64,000 nucleotides of DNA from SAR202 cluster bacterium Io17-Chloro-G6 (lineage in GTDB: Bacteria; Chloroflexota; Dehalococcoidia; UBA3495). Position numbers and translations under genes: made by a program. A model generated the notes under the pieces. That model had not been told where the DNA came from, ran no database searches, and worked only from the letters and a program-made list of their open reading frames with translations. The DNA is taken from NCBI GenBank assembly GCA_002816585.1, contig MUCT01000045.1:62001-126000 (forward strand), in the 5' to 3' direction. Below, one piece after another: positions 24,306 through 32,229 of the stretch (its first letter is position 1; the number at the start of each line of letters is the position of its first letter).

Positions 24306-25304
24306 CTAGCTCTGGGTCAGTTCTCGAATCGCCTCGGTCAGCGCCGGAAGAACGGTTTCCCAATCTCCAACCACGCCGTAGCGGGCCTCTTTAAAGATGT
24401 TGGCTTCGGCGTCCTTGTTGATGGCCACGATGACCTTGGCTCCGGAACACCCCGCCATGTGCTGGCTGGCGCCGGATATTGCAATCGTGATGTACAGGTC
24501 TGGGGTGATGGTTTTCCCGGTTAGCCCCACCTGATAGTTGGACGGGACCCAACCGGAGTCGACGGCGGCCCTGGATGCGCCAACGGTGCCACCCATGATC
24601 TTGGCCAGTTCTTCCAGATGGGCGAATGGCTCCGGACCGCCCAGTCCGCGCCCTCCGGAGACCACGATGCGGGCATCCTCCAGCTTCACGCCTTCAGCCT
24701 CTTCGAGGACCGTGTCCACGACCTGAGCGCGCGCTTGAGAGGCGTCAAGTTCCACCGGGAAGGAAACCACCTCTCCCTGGCGGGACGGGTCAGCCTCGGC
24801 CGGTTCGTAGGCCTTGGGACGAATGGCGGCGATCTGCGGTGTTTGGTCGCAACTCACCACGGCGATGGCATTGCCGCCGTACACCGGCCGGTTGGCCAGC
24901 AGCCGCTTCTCGGCAGCATCCACCGATACTTCCAAACAGTCTTGCGCCATGCCCACACCCAAGCGGAAAGCCAACCTGGGGCCCAACTCCCGGCCCTCAT
25001 TAGTGCGGGCAATCAGCACCACCCTCGGGCTGACCTCATTGCATAGGGCTTCCAAGGCGGACAGGTATAGGTCGATCTGGTATTCGGCCAACAGCGGATG
25101 ATTCACCGCGTAAACCTTCTGGGCGCCGTGGGCGATGGCTTGTTGGGCTGGCACGTCAAGAGTGTCCCCCAGAAGGGCAACTGACAACTCCTCGCTCAGA
25201 TCGGAGGCAATCTTCTGCCCGGCGGCCAGCAGCTCAAGGGTTGTACTGGCCAATTCCCCGCCCGAGGCGTCGCCGATAATCAGTACTCCGCTGCCATCAG
25301 CCAT
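24306..25304 (-). CDS. etfA: Electron transfer flavoprotein subunit alpha
   Basis: A 332-residue EtfA. The C-terminal FAD domain has SGGRGLGGPEPF (near residues 218-229), GASRAAVDSGW near 245, GLTGKTITPDLYI near 265 and SGASQHMAGCSGAKVIVAIN near 278-297, all classic. With EtfB it carries electrons from acyl-CoA and other flavin dehydrogenases to the respiratory chain. It is second in a minus-strand operon after etfB, with a 178-bp spacer holding a palindromic repeat. It is convergent with panC with a 22-bp gap. The ATG at 25304 is chosen; the longer frame lacks support. Confidence 0.95.
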   Translation of the reverse strand: MADGSGVLIIGDASGGELASTTLELLAAGQKIASDLSEELSVALLGDTLDVPAQQAIAHGAQKVYAVNHPLLAEYQIDLYLSALEALCNEVSPRVVLIARTNEGRELGPRLAFRLGVGMAQDCLEVSVDAAEKRLLANRPVYGGNAIAVVSCDQTPQIAAIRPKAYEPAEADPSRQGEVVSFPVELDASQARAQVVDTVLEEAEGVKLEDARIVVSGGRGLGGPEPFAHLEELAKIMGGTVGASRAAVDSGWVPSNYQVGLTGKTITPDLYITIAISGASQHMAGCSGAKVIVAINKDAEANIFKEARYGVVGDWETVLPALTEAIRELTQS

Positions 25305-25379
25305 GTTGGTCTCCCGTGTATTTGGAATCTTTACGCTGCAATATTTCTGGGGTTCCGCCAGGACCACAGGCGCTAGTCA

Positions 25380-25450
25380 TTCCGTTCGTGGTGAGCTTGT
25401 CGAACCATCTTGCCGCGGCAGGACCCTTCGACAGGCTCAGGGTGAGCGGA
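25380..25450. repeat. Interspersed palindromic element between etfB and etfA
   Basis: GAGCTTGTCGAA (25393-25404) and TTCGACAGGCTC (25427-25438) are imperfect inverted copies (one mismatch) around TGCCGCGGCA (25411-25420), itself a palindrome. The sequence can fold as one long hairpin. A related CTGAGCTCGCCGAAGG unit is at 43949-43971. Elements of this CTGAGC...TCGAAGG type are common in environmental bacterial genomes. Confidence 0.8.
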
Positions 25451-25482
25451 CAAACGGTGCGCCGTTTTGTGAAAATAGAGGA

Positions 25483-26283
25483 TTAGATAATTTTGTCTTC
25501 CCGGAGCTTCAGGGCTAGGAGACGGCCGGAGTCGGCCGCGCCGTCTCCTTCGATTATCTCGCATTCTTGATTGCTTACCGGAACGAAAAGGTCCCGCAAG
25601 GTTATCCTCGGCTCGGAGTCGGAAGGGTCCAAACCCAGGTCGGCGGCGCTCCAGATGGTCGGCTTCTTCCGCGTGGCGGCCATGATGCCCCGTAGGGTGG
25701 GGTAGCGCGGCTGGCCCAGTTCATTGCTCACCGTGACCAACGCGGGCAGCGGCGCTTCGACAACTTCGTAGCCATCGGGGATGATTCGTTCAACCCGCAC
25801 TTTGCCGTCTTGAACGTCTACCTTTTTGCCCAGAGAAATGCAGGCCATGCCCAGAATTTCCGCCACGCCCAGGGGCACCTGAGCATTGTCCCAGTCGGAT
25901 GCTTGGCGTCCGCAGATGATAAGGTCGAACCCTTCCAGTTTGCGGACTGCAGCGGCCAGCAATTGGGCGGTCAAGAAGCTGTCAATGGTGTTTTGAAAGA
26001 CGTCGTCTTGGAGCAGGACCAAATCATCGGCGCCCATGGACAGGGGCTTCTTCATCACGTCCAAGGCAAATTCGGTGCCTGTCGAGATAACGGTGACAGT
26101 GGCTTCTTGGGCGTCTTTAATCTTCAGAGCGGCCTCTACCGCGTTCTCGTCGAACCCGTTGACCACCGGCGGAATGTTGGGCGGCGGTACAACCTTCTTG
26201 GATTCCCCATCGATCCGAAACGCGGCCATGGGCATCTCTGGGTCCAGTACTTGCTTGGCTAGTACACCTATCTTCACAGCCAT
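25483..26283 (-). CDS. etfB: Electron transfer flavoprotein subunit beta
   Basis: A 266-residue EtfB. It begins MAVKIGVLAKQVLDPEMPMAAF, has NGFDENAVEAALKIKD near residue 37-52, LICGRQASDWDNAQVPLGVAEILG near 122-145 (AMP-site region) and PLPALVTVSNELGQPRYPTLRGIMAATRKKP near 183-213, given here as position. It pairs with EtfA to pass electrons from flavin dehydrogenases. The ATG at 26283 matches family N termini; the open frame to 26481 overlaps the promoter. AGGAGAG lies just before the ATG. First gene of the etf operon. Confidence 0.95.
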   Translation of the reverse strand: MAVKIGVLAKQVLDPEMPMAAFRIDGESKKVVPPPNIPPVVNGFDENAVEAALKIKDAQEATVTVISTGTEFALDVMKKPLSMGADDLVLLQDDVFQNTIDSFLTAQLLAAAVRKLEGFDLIICGRQASDWDNAQVPLGVAEILGMACISLGKKVDVQDGKVRVERIIPDGYEVVEAPLPALVTVSNELGQPRYPTLRGIMAATRKKPTIWSAADLGLDPSDSEPRITLRDLFVPVSNQECEIIEGDGAADSGRLLALKLREDKII

Positions 26284-26344
26284 GTCTCTCCTAACCGCGA
26301 GTGGCCGCATAATCGCCGAAAAAGGGCCTGCTGGAACGTTGTGA

Positions 26345-26373
26345 AACATATCACCAAGCACCCCAGGTGTCAA
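26345..26373 (-). promoter_or_regulatory. Promoter of etfB-etfA
   Basis: Minus strand TTGACA (26368-26373), 17 bp, TATGTT (26345-26350), with TG one base before the -10. Predicted start near 26338, about 55 nt before the etfB ATG. Confidence 0.7.
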
Positions 26374-26426
26374 TTGAAACCGAGACTGGCCAGGCAGGCG
26401 TAGGAATGGTTGGCCGCTCCTCTGGA

Positions 26427-26435
26427 TGCTATAAT
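26427..26435 (+). promoter_or_regulatory. Extended -10 promoter of htpX
   Basis: TGC followed by TATAAT (26430-26435). No good -35 at 17 bp, as is usual for extended -10 promoters. Predicted leader of about 85 nt before the htpX ATG. Confidence 0.55.
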
Positions 26436-26525
26436 TTGAGGCAGAAACCTCGGGGCTGCTTCGGCGTGATGTGACAGACATTCAAGTTTCGCCGGTAGTC
26501 CCCAGAAGAAGAGGTCTTAATAGCG

Positions 26526-27368
26526 ATGAATACGATAAAAACCTTCTTCCTGATGATGGTCATGACGGCGCTGCTCCTGCTGGTGGGCGCCATGATGGGC
26601 GGCGCCATTGGCTTGATCTTCGCCCTGATCTTCGCCATCGTAATGAATTTTGGCGCTTACTGGTTCTCCGACCGTATCGCTTTGGGCATGACCCACGCCC
26701 GGGCCATCACGGAGGACGAAGACCCTGAGCTGTACAGCATCGTCAGGGAACAGGCTTATTTGGCTGAACTGCCCATGCCAAATGTGTTTGAGATAGAGTC
26801 CGATTCTCCCAACGCATTCGCCACGGGCCGTAACCCGGCTCACGCCACGGTGGCGGTGACCACCGGAATCCGGCGTATCTTGAACCGCCAGGAGTTGGGC
26901 GGCGTGCTGGCCCACGAGATGGCTCATGTTGGCAACCGGGACACATTGATCATGGCGTTGGTCGCCACAGTTGCTGGGGCCATATCCATGCTGGCCATGA
27001 TCGCCCAGTTCTCAGCAATCTTTGGCGCGATGGGCGGCCGGGGCCGGGACAACTTCATCGGACTGATGATTGTTGCCATCGTTATGCCCATCGCGGCCGG
27101 CCTAGTGCGCGCGGCGATCTCCCGGACCAGGGAGTTCCAGGCAGACGCCACCGGCGCCCACACCTCCGGCGACCCTCTGGCGCTGGCCAGCGCTCTTCAG
27201 AAATTGGAACTGGCATCCGAACAGCGGCCCATGAGGGTGGCAGAAGGGGCTTCCCACCTGTTCATCGTCAATCCTCTCTCTGGGCGTAAAATGGCGAGTC
27301 TGTTTTCAACCCACCCGCCCTTGGCTGAGCGCGTGCGGCGCCTGCAGGACATGCGGCCCAATTTCTGA
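26526..27368 (+). CDS. htpX: HtpX-type membrane zinc metalloprotease
   Basis: A 280-residue M48 peptidase. Two N-terminal membrane helices (about residues 8-50) are followed by the catalytic LAHEMAHVGNRD (HExxH, near residues 130-141), two more hydrophobic segments (about 145-205) and the third ligand Glu in TREFQADATGA (near 208). The end, STHPPLAERVRRLQ, is conserved. HtpX degrades damaged or misassembled inner-membrane proteins on its cytoplasmic face. AGAAGAGG precedes the start loosely. It is followed by an intrinsic terminator. Confidence 0.95.
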   Translation: MNTIKTFFLMMVMTALLLLVGAMMGGAIGLIFALIFAIVMNFGAYWFSDRIALGMTHARAITEDEDPELYSIVREQAYLAELPMPNVFEIESDSPNAFATGRNPAHATVAVTTGIRRILNRQELGGVLAHEMAHVGNRDTLIMALVATVAGAISMLAMIAQFSAIFGAMGGRGRDNFIGLMIVAIVMPIAAGLVRAAISRTREFQADATGAHTSGDPLALASALQKLELASEQRPMRVAEGASHLFIVNPLSGRKMASLFSTHPPLAERVRRLQDMRPNF

Positions 27369-27395
27369 ACACGGCGAGGCCGATAGACACATGAG

Positions 27396-27431
27396 GGCCC
27401 GGTATTTCACTATACCGGGCCTTATTGTTTT
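27396..27431 (+). terminator. Intrinsic terminator after htpX
   Basis: GGCCCGGTAT (27396-27405), 6-nt loop, ATACCGGGCC (27412-27421): a perfect 10-bp stem followed by TTATTGTTTT. Confidence 0.9.
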
Positions 27432-27553
27432 GCCCAGGTACAGTCGGCCGCGCGGTGTGAGTTAAAGACGCCCTCATGCTAGTATCGGTTAATAGGGCCC
27501 ATCTTCGCCCGTTGGCGTTTATTCCTGATGTTTTCGGAGAATGGTAGCTAGAA

Positions 27554-29026
27554 ATGGGAATTATCCTTTCCCTGTTACGCACCGGAGCGGCCTTGGTGCT
27601 AGGCGTGATCGTCTTCGTCGGGTTCCTATTTTTTCTGATCCTGAACAATTTCTCCGACAAACTCCTCAACGCCGATTTCTACACGGACACCATCGAAGGT
27701 CAGGACTCGTATAACCGCATCTACGATGAGGTGCTGGTGGATGGGGAACTGCTGGATAAAACCAAAGAGTTCCTGGGCGATATCCAGATCGTCACCCATC
27801 AAGACATAGTCGACCTAATGCGGGAAATCGTGCCCCCCGACTACATCCAATGGGAGGTGGAAGAGAACATCGACCGCGCCATCGCCTACACGAAGGAGGA
27901 GGTCGACGAACTGGACATCCATATCGATCTGGCCGAGCCGCTGACTAATGTGAAGCCGGTCATGTTCGCCTATATCGACCGCCGGATTGATGAACTGGAG
28001 GAAGAAGACCCCGGAGTCGGCAGTTGCTCCCCAGAGACGTTGACCGGCCTGGCCAACCGTTACCTGGATGTATTCAACGCGCTGGCCGATGGCGAGGTTC
28101 CCTCGACGGTGCCGTCGCTAAAGGCCATGGACCGGCTTTGCCGAGAGTTGCTATTCGCCTCGTCCTACGACCTTCTGCTAGCGTCAAGTAACCTTGATGC
28201 GGAGGTCAGGCGGCGGTTGGTGGAAAAGCGCGAAGAGTTGCAGCAACCGTTCGAGGCCGGCGAGACACTCGCCGTGCTGAAGGTCTCGGCCCGCACCCTG
28301 GCTGGTCCGCTGATGGACGAAGCCATTGCCAGGGTGCGGGAAGACTTGAGCTCGGGCGACCGGCTGGACCTGATACACCAGTTAGCTGAGTGGCACGACA
28401 CTTCGGAGGAGCAGATCAGGGCGGACCTGGCTGAGGGACGGAAATGGATCTCCCGTGCCGATAGCTTCGGTGAGCTGACCACGCTGATCATGGTGATTCT
28501 CGGAGCAATCTTGATGGGTCTGGTGTTCTATCCCCGTCTCGACAGCATGCTCCGCTGGCCGGGCATCATCCTTCTCTTCACCGGAGGTCTCTTCTTCGTC
28601 CTCGGCAAGATAGCCGAAACCACGGTGCCCGACCGGCTGGTCGACGTGGTCGAGAACGGCGCTGACAAGGTAACGGACGTTCCCCAGGCGGTAACAGACC
28701 TGGGCGGAGACCTGCTTATCTCCTTTGGGACTCAGGTCACTAGCGGGATCGCCGGGCCGTCTCTGACCTTGCTGATAGTGGGGGCTGTGTTGCTCGCGGC
28801 ATCCTTCTTCACCGTCCCCATCAAGATAGGCGCGCGCGCCATCAAGCGGTCCATCCCCTTCCTGAATAACTCGGATAGAATGGATCGGCCGATAGAACCG
28901 GTTGAATTTGCGGAACCAGATGTACCAGCCGGACCGGACGAATGGGATAGACAGGATGTACCAGATGAACCCGACGGATTGAACGAACCAGATAACTTGG
29001 ATGAACCGAAAGAACCGGCGCCCTAA
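27554..29026 (+). CDS. Membrane protein of unknown function with acidic Pro-rich tail
   Basis: 490 residues. One N-terminal hydrophobic helix (about residues 8-32) is followed by a large hydrophilic, helix-rich domain (35-300, many Glu/Asp/Arg), then three hydrophobic segments near 315-335, 340-360 and 400-425, and a tail (435-490) of degenerate repeats around D-x-P-D-E-P. I do not recognise the family. Topology suggests an extracytoplasmic helical domain anchored at both ends, with the acidic tail on the opposite face. It lies alone after htpX with its own short leader; a TGC-TAGTAT extended -10 sits at 27476-27484. Confidence 0.8.
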   Translation: MGIILSLLRTGAALVLGVIVFVGFLFFLILNNFSDKLLNADFYTDTIEGQDSYNRIYDEVLVDGELLDKTKEFLGDIQIVTHQDIVDLMREIVPPDYIQWEVEENIDRAIAYTKEEVDELDIHIDLAEPLTNVKPVMFAYIDRRIDELEEEDPGVGSCSPETLTGLANRYLDVFNALADGEVPSTVPSLKAMDRLCRELLFASSYDLLLASSNLDAEVRRRLVEKREELQQPFEAGETLAVLKVSARTLAGPLMDEAIARVREDLSSGDRLDLIHQLAEWHDTSEEQIRADLAEGRKWISRADSFGELTTLIMVILGAILMGLVFYPRLDSMLRWPGIILLFTGGLFFVLGKIAETTVPDRLVDVVENGADKVTDVPQAVTDLGGDLLISFGTQVTSGIAGPSLTLLIVGAVLLAASFFTVPIKIGARAIKRSIPFLNNSDRMDRPIEPVEFAEPDVPAGPDEWDRQDVPDEPDGLNEPDNLDEPKEPAP

Positions 29027-29232
29027 CAACGCACGCCGGGGTGACGACTTGGTAGGGAGCCCGGCCGTCAGCCTGGACCATTAAACCGCGCCTTGATTCG
29101 TTCAAGGTTCTCGATACCAACGGTACTGATGGTAATCGAGTGGCCTTCCAGCTTCCCAACCCAGATCCAGATAACACCGGTTTTTTTGTCTGGGGCACCG
29201 GACCACGGTGTCTAGGACCCGGCTAGGTCTAT

Positions 29233-30192
29233 CTAAAACAGCGCGATCGGGCTAACCGGCGACCCGGTCACGTTCCGCAACCGGAGGGGAGCCAGGGTCA
29301 GCATGAACTCATATCGGTTGCGCTGGGCGCAGGCTGCGACCAGGTCTTCCAGATTGCAATTGTCGATTAGCCACAGTCCCAAGGTGACCAGGCACATGGT
29401 GTGGAGCGGAGAGCCGACCGTGCTGTAGTGGGAGGGCCGGAAGTCGTTGGAGGTGTCGGTGCCCAGCATGGCGATGCCCCGCTCCTTGAACAGCGGCGTG
29501 CAGGCCACCTGGCAGGCGGTCATCGGCTCCCCGGCCTTGGCGGGCGGGCTGTCCAGGCGCATCCGATAGTTGCCGGTGCGCACCAACAGTATGTCCCCTT
29601 CCTCCAGCTTCACGCCCTGGGCCTCTTCGGCGTCCAGCAGGTCCACCGGCATCACCGGTTCGTTGGGGTCCAGGTAATCAACGCCCCGCAGCTTGGGCAG
29701 GTCCAGCAGCACCCCACGGGTGACGATGCCGGCGTAGGCCGCCTCGATGGAATGGGTCTGCGCGCCCTCCCGCGAGGTAATCATGCTGGCCGGTTTGCCG
29801 TTGTAGAGGTTGCCCTGCCAAGAGTAATGGGACATGGCATCAATGTGGGTGATGCTCTGGCCGTGGAACACCATGCCGATGAACTCGGCGGCGCCCCGGC
29901 GGGTGTACTGCCGCTCCGGAGAGTCGGTGGTCCGGCCTTCGCCGCTGTCCACCATGAACCGCTGCACCTGGAAGGTGACGTCGGCGTGCATGTCGGTGCT
30001 GATCGGCCGGGCGCAGCTAACTGGAATTCCATCCTTGACCAGGGCCGCGGCCTGTTGCCGTTTGGCCGGCGTGATCAGGTTCAGACAGCCCAGTTGGTCG
30101 TCGTCGCCCCAGCGGCCCCAATTGCTCAGGGATTCCATCCATCCCAGGACCTGTGCTTCATCGGGGATCTGCCGGGAAGTCGCTTGCACCAT
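29233..30192 (-). CDS. Cyclase-family (kynurenine formamidase-like) metal hydrolase
   Basis: A 319-residue protein of the cyclase/KynB-like superfamily. The metal motif is FHGQSITHIDAMSH (near residues 105-118), fitting H-G-x3-THxDxxxH. Further GDILLVRTGNYRMR near 200 and MLGTDTSNDFRPSHY near 243 are typical for the larger members of the family. These enzymes hydrolyse formamides or cyclic amides/lactones, including N-formylkynurenine and isatin. Substrate here unknown. The start ATG lies 14 bases after GGAGGCGGA. The fmt gene is just upstream on the same strand (57 bp), but a shared function is not implied. Confidence 0.87.
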   Translation of the reverse strand: MVQATSRQIPDEAQVLGWMESLSNWGRWGDDDQLGCLNLITPAKRQQAAALVKDGIPVSCARPISTDMHADVTFQVQRFMVDSGEGRTTDSPERQYTRRGAAEFIGMVFHGQSITHIDAMSHYSWQGNLYNGKPASMITSREGAQTHSIEAAYAGIVTRGVLLDLPKLRGVDYLDPNEPVMPVDLLDAEEAQGVKLEEGDILLVRTGNYRMRLDSPPAKAGEPMTACQVACTPLFKERGIAMLGTDTSNDFRPSHYSTVGSPLHTMCLVTLGLWLIDNCNLEDLVAACAQRNRYEFMLTLAPLRLRNVTGSPVSPIALF

Positions 30193-30249
30193 TGGTCCGC
30201 CTCCTTAAACATAACTAACTGTCTGTTGTCGATTTTTCTTGTTTCGCCG

Positions 30250-31200
30250 CTACACGTCTTCCGGCCCGGTCAGCCGGGCGCCGATGAAGCCGGGAGCGCC
30301 GCGCAGGAAATCACTTACGGCCACCGCTCTGCGGCCCTCCAATTGGATCGTTTTAAGACCCAGCAACCCGTCGCTCGTCACCGCCGCCGCCGCCGGTTCG
30401 TTGGTCTTCACTACCGTTCCCATTTCCCCCGAGCCAGACTGGTTGGGCAAGACCATTACCTCGACAAGTTTTAGGCCGCTACCGTTCCAGGTCGTGTAGA
30501 GCCCCGGCCACGGCGTGAAGGCCCTGGCCCGCCGCTCCAATTCCGCGGCCGACAGGGTCCAATCCGCTTGGCCATCTGACCGCTCCAGCTTCCGGGTCAC
30601 CGTGGCCAGTGAATCGTCCTGGGGCATGGCCTGTAGCTCCCCCGCCTGCCAACGGGGAAGGCTTTCCCGCAGCAGATTTCCCCCTACCCCGAATAGAGCC
30701 TCTGTCAGCGTATCCGCCGATTCGCTCCCGTTTAGAGGGTATTCGGTCTGGGCGATCAACGGACCGGTGTCCATCCCTTGGTCCAACAGCATCAGCGTGA
30801 CCCCGGTGATTTGGTCTCCTTCCAAGATCGCTGTGGCTACCGGCGATGGGCCGCGGTGCCGGGGCAGCAGCGATGGGTGGATGTTCAGGCAACCAAGGGG
30901 CGCCAGATCAAGGACCGGCGGTGGCAGCAGCTTGCCGTAGGCAGCGACGACTATTACGTCTGGCTCCAACGCCGCCAATTCTGATTGAGCCTCTACCGAA
31001 CGGAAGCTGGCCGGCTGGTACACCGGCAGCCCATGCTCCAGGGCGAACTCCTTCACCGGGGTTGATTGGGCCCGGCGGCCTCTTCCCGCTGGGCGGTCTG
31101 GCGGAGAGTAGGCCCCGACGACCTCGAAGCCGCCCAGACTTGTCAGGCCGGCAAGCACGGGGACGGCGAAAGCGGGGGTGCCCATGAAGACCAGGCGCAT
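30250..31200 (-). CDS. fmt: Methionyl-tRNA formyltransferase
   Basis: A 316-residue Fmt. It formylates Met-tRNA for initiation. It begins MRLVFMGTPAFAVPVLAGL; the folate-binding and catalytic region reads CLNIHPSLLPRHRGPSP (near residues 106-122, with Asn and His of the active site), and GVTLMLLDQGMDTGPLI follows near 135-151 with the catalytic Asp. The C-terminal OB-fold part with RAFTPWPGLYTTW is present. Length is normal. def (deformylase) is not in the window. The gene is divergent from the unit at 31316. Confidence 0.96.
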   Translation of the reverse strand: MRLVFMGTPAFAVPVLAGLTSLGGFEVVGAYSPPDRPAGRGRRAQSTPVKEFALEHGLPVYQPASFRSVEAQSELAALEPDVIVVAAYGKLLPPPVLDLAPLGCLNIHPSLLPRHRGPSPVATAILEGDQITGVTLMLLDQGMDTGPLIAQTEYPLNGSESADTLTEALFGVGGNLLRESLPRWQAGELQAMPQDDSLATVTRKLERSDGQADWTLSAAELERRARAFTPWPGLYTTWNGSGLKLVEVMVLPNQSGSGEMGTVVKTNEPAAAAVTSDGLLGLKTIQLEGRRAVAVSDFLRGAPGFIGARLTGPEDV

Positions 31201-31315
31201 TGGGAGCAATAACCTCGGGGCTTATCTTTGCCCAAAGAGATTGGAGTAACGAACAATTTAGCGGCAATCCGGCCAGAGCGGCGGCAACAATCGTGCCCTA
31301 AGCACTCACATGGTC

Positions 31316-31345
31316 TTGACACTCGAAAATAGGGGTTGCTAGAAT
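31316..31345 (+). promoter_or_regulatory. Strong sigma-70-type promoter of an unexplained unit
   Basis: TTGACA (31316-31321), 18 bp, TAGAAT (31340-31345), with TGC before the -10. Eleven bases from the -10 onward (TAGAATACATT) are identical to those at 22200-22210. Confidence 0.75.
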
Positions 31346-31388
31346 ACATTAACCGCTGGGCGGGAATAAAAGAAGGAGGTGAAGGCGA

Positions 31389-31460
31389 ATGGATGTTAGT
31401 TTAATACGCAGGGGCGATGGTAGGCATCAGTCTGGACACGACGAGGTGATCCTTTCGTAG
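31389..31460 (+). CDS. Possible 23-residue peptide with perfect ribosome-binding site
   Basis: AAGGAGGTGA (31373-31382), fully complementary to the 16S rRNA tail, stands 6 bases before ATG 31389. The frame begins MDVSLIRRGD and stops with TAG at 31458-31460. The 5' arm of the long hairpin lies within the frame, so ribosomes translating it would open the structure. This is the classic layout of a leader peptide controlling RNA folding, but no amino-acid run gives a clue to the signal. It could also be a small functional peptide, or the ribosome site could be coincidental. Confidence 0.4.
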   Translation: MDVSLIRRGDGRHQSGHDEVILS

Positions 31461-31564
31461 CGTAACCGCTATAAATACGAGAGCCTTTTATGTCGGGCCC
31501 AGGCCAATGTCTACCATCGCCCCTCGCACCCCGGTTTTTAGTAGGGCGACAAAAACCCAGAGTT

Positions 31565-31585
31565 GGCCGGGCCCGGCCTTTTTTT
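31565..31585 (+). terminator. Intrinsic terminator of the 31316 unit
   Basis: GGCCGGGCCCGGCC (31565-31578), a perfect palindrome forming a short GC stem, followed by seven T (31579-31585). Confidence 0.82.
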
Positions 31586-31651
31586 GCCCGGCAGATCTGG
31601 CGGATTTTGAGATTCAAGCAGACTCCCACTTGGTCCGGCAGCAACAGGTTC

Positions 31652-31682
31652 CCGGTCTCCGATGTATTCATATTGAGACCGG
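31652..31682. promoter_or_regulatory. Inverted repeat just upstream of the rpsP promoter
   Basis: CCGGTCTC (31652-31659) and GAGACCGG (31675-31682) are perfect inverted copies with a 15-bp spacer. They end 8 bp before the -35 of the rpsP promoter. No T-run follows, so it looks more like an operator than a terminator. Confidence 0.5.
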
Positions 31683-31690
31683 CCGGTCGT

Positions 31691-31719
31691 TTGACAAGAA
31701 AATACCCTCCCTTTAAAAT
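31691..31719 (+). promoter_or_regulatory. Promoter of rpsP-khpA-rimM
   Basis: TTGACA (31691-31696), 17 bp, TAAAAT (31714-31719). Predicted start near 31726, about 43 nt before the rpsP ATG. Confidence 0.75.
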
Positions 31720-31768
31720 CGCGACGCACGGTTGCCCCAACGGCAGAGTACCAGAGGATAGTGAATAA

Positions 31769-32197
31769 ATGAGTGTCCGGATTCGGCTGGCCAGGGTCGG
31801 CAAAAAGGGCCACCCTTCTTATAGAATAGTGGTCGCGGAGGTAAACGCGCCCAGGGACGGGTCCTATCTCGAGTGGATCGGGCAATACGACCCCATGACC
31901 AACCCGCCGGCCGTAACACTGAAGCAAGACCGTGCCGCCCACTGGCTCAGTATGGGGGCATTGCCCACCGACGCCGTGGCCCGGATATTGGACCGGCAAG
32001 GTCTCATGGAGCGCACCCATACATTCAAGAATCGTGGCCATGTGGTTGCCGAAGAAGCAACTGCGGCTGCTCCCGCCGCGGTTGCGGTTCCCCCAGCAGA
32101 TGACGCACCAGCCGCCGAAGAGCCGGCAGATGAAGGGCCTGTGGACGAAGGGCCTGTAGACGAAGCTCCGGCCGAAGAAGGGGCCTCCAAAGAATAG
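31769..32197 (+). CDS. rpsP: 30S ribosomal protein S16 with acidic C-terminal extension
   Basis: A 142-residue S16. The conserved core is in the first 90 residues: MSVRIRLARVGKKGHPSYRIVVAE at the N terminus (positions 1-24), YLEWIGQYDP near 33 and GALPTDAVARIL near 63. S16 stabilises the 5' domain of 16S rRNA. The usual length is 80-95 residues; here about 50 additional residues form an Ala/Glu/Pro-rich tail with repeats around DEGPVDE. Such tails occur in some phyla, and their role is not known. It is first in the rpsP-khpA-rimM operon. Confidence 0.96.
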   Translation: MSVRIRLARVGKKGHPSYRIVVAEVNAPRDGSYLEWIGQYDPMTNPPAVTLKQDRAAHWLSMGALPTDAVARILDRQGLMERTHTFKNRGHVVAEEATAAAPAAVAVPPADDAPAAEEPADEGPVDEGPVDEAPAEEGASKE

Positions 32198-32229
32198 CCG
32201 CCAGCGGCCACTCGACTAATAAACGTCAT

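Larger units (their letters stand above)
31352..31585 (+). ncRNA. Candidate structured RNA / leader unit, promoter to terminator
   Basis: A predicted transcript of about 235 nt with its own promoter and terminator. It holds a strong ribosome site and a 23-codon frame, then a long rod: GGGGCGATGGTAGGCAT (31411-31427) pairs with ATGTCTACCATCGCCCC (31507-31523), 17 bp with one G-U. Inside, GTCTGG pairs CCAGGC, CTTTCGTA pairs TACGAGAG, and AGCG-TAAC-CGCT caps the rod. A second hairpin GGTTTTT/AAAAACC (31533-31557) and the terminator follow. No known RNA family recognised. Confidence 0.55.

Noticed and set aside
31411..31445. Resemblance of GGGGCGATGG...CTGGACACGACG to the 5' end of tmRNA
   Set aside because: No tRNA-like 3' half or T-loop sequence follows, and the GGGGC arm pairs with a CGCCCC arm to make a plain rod.
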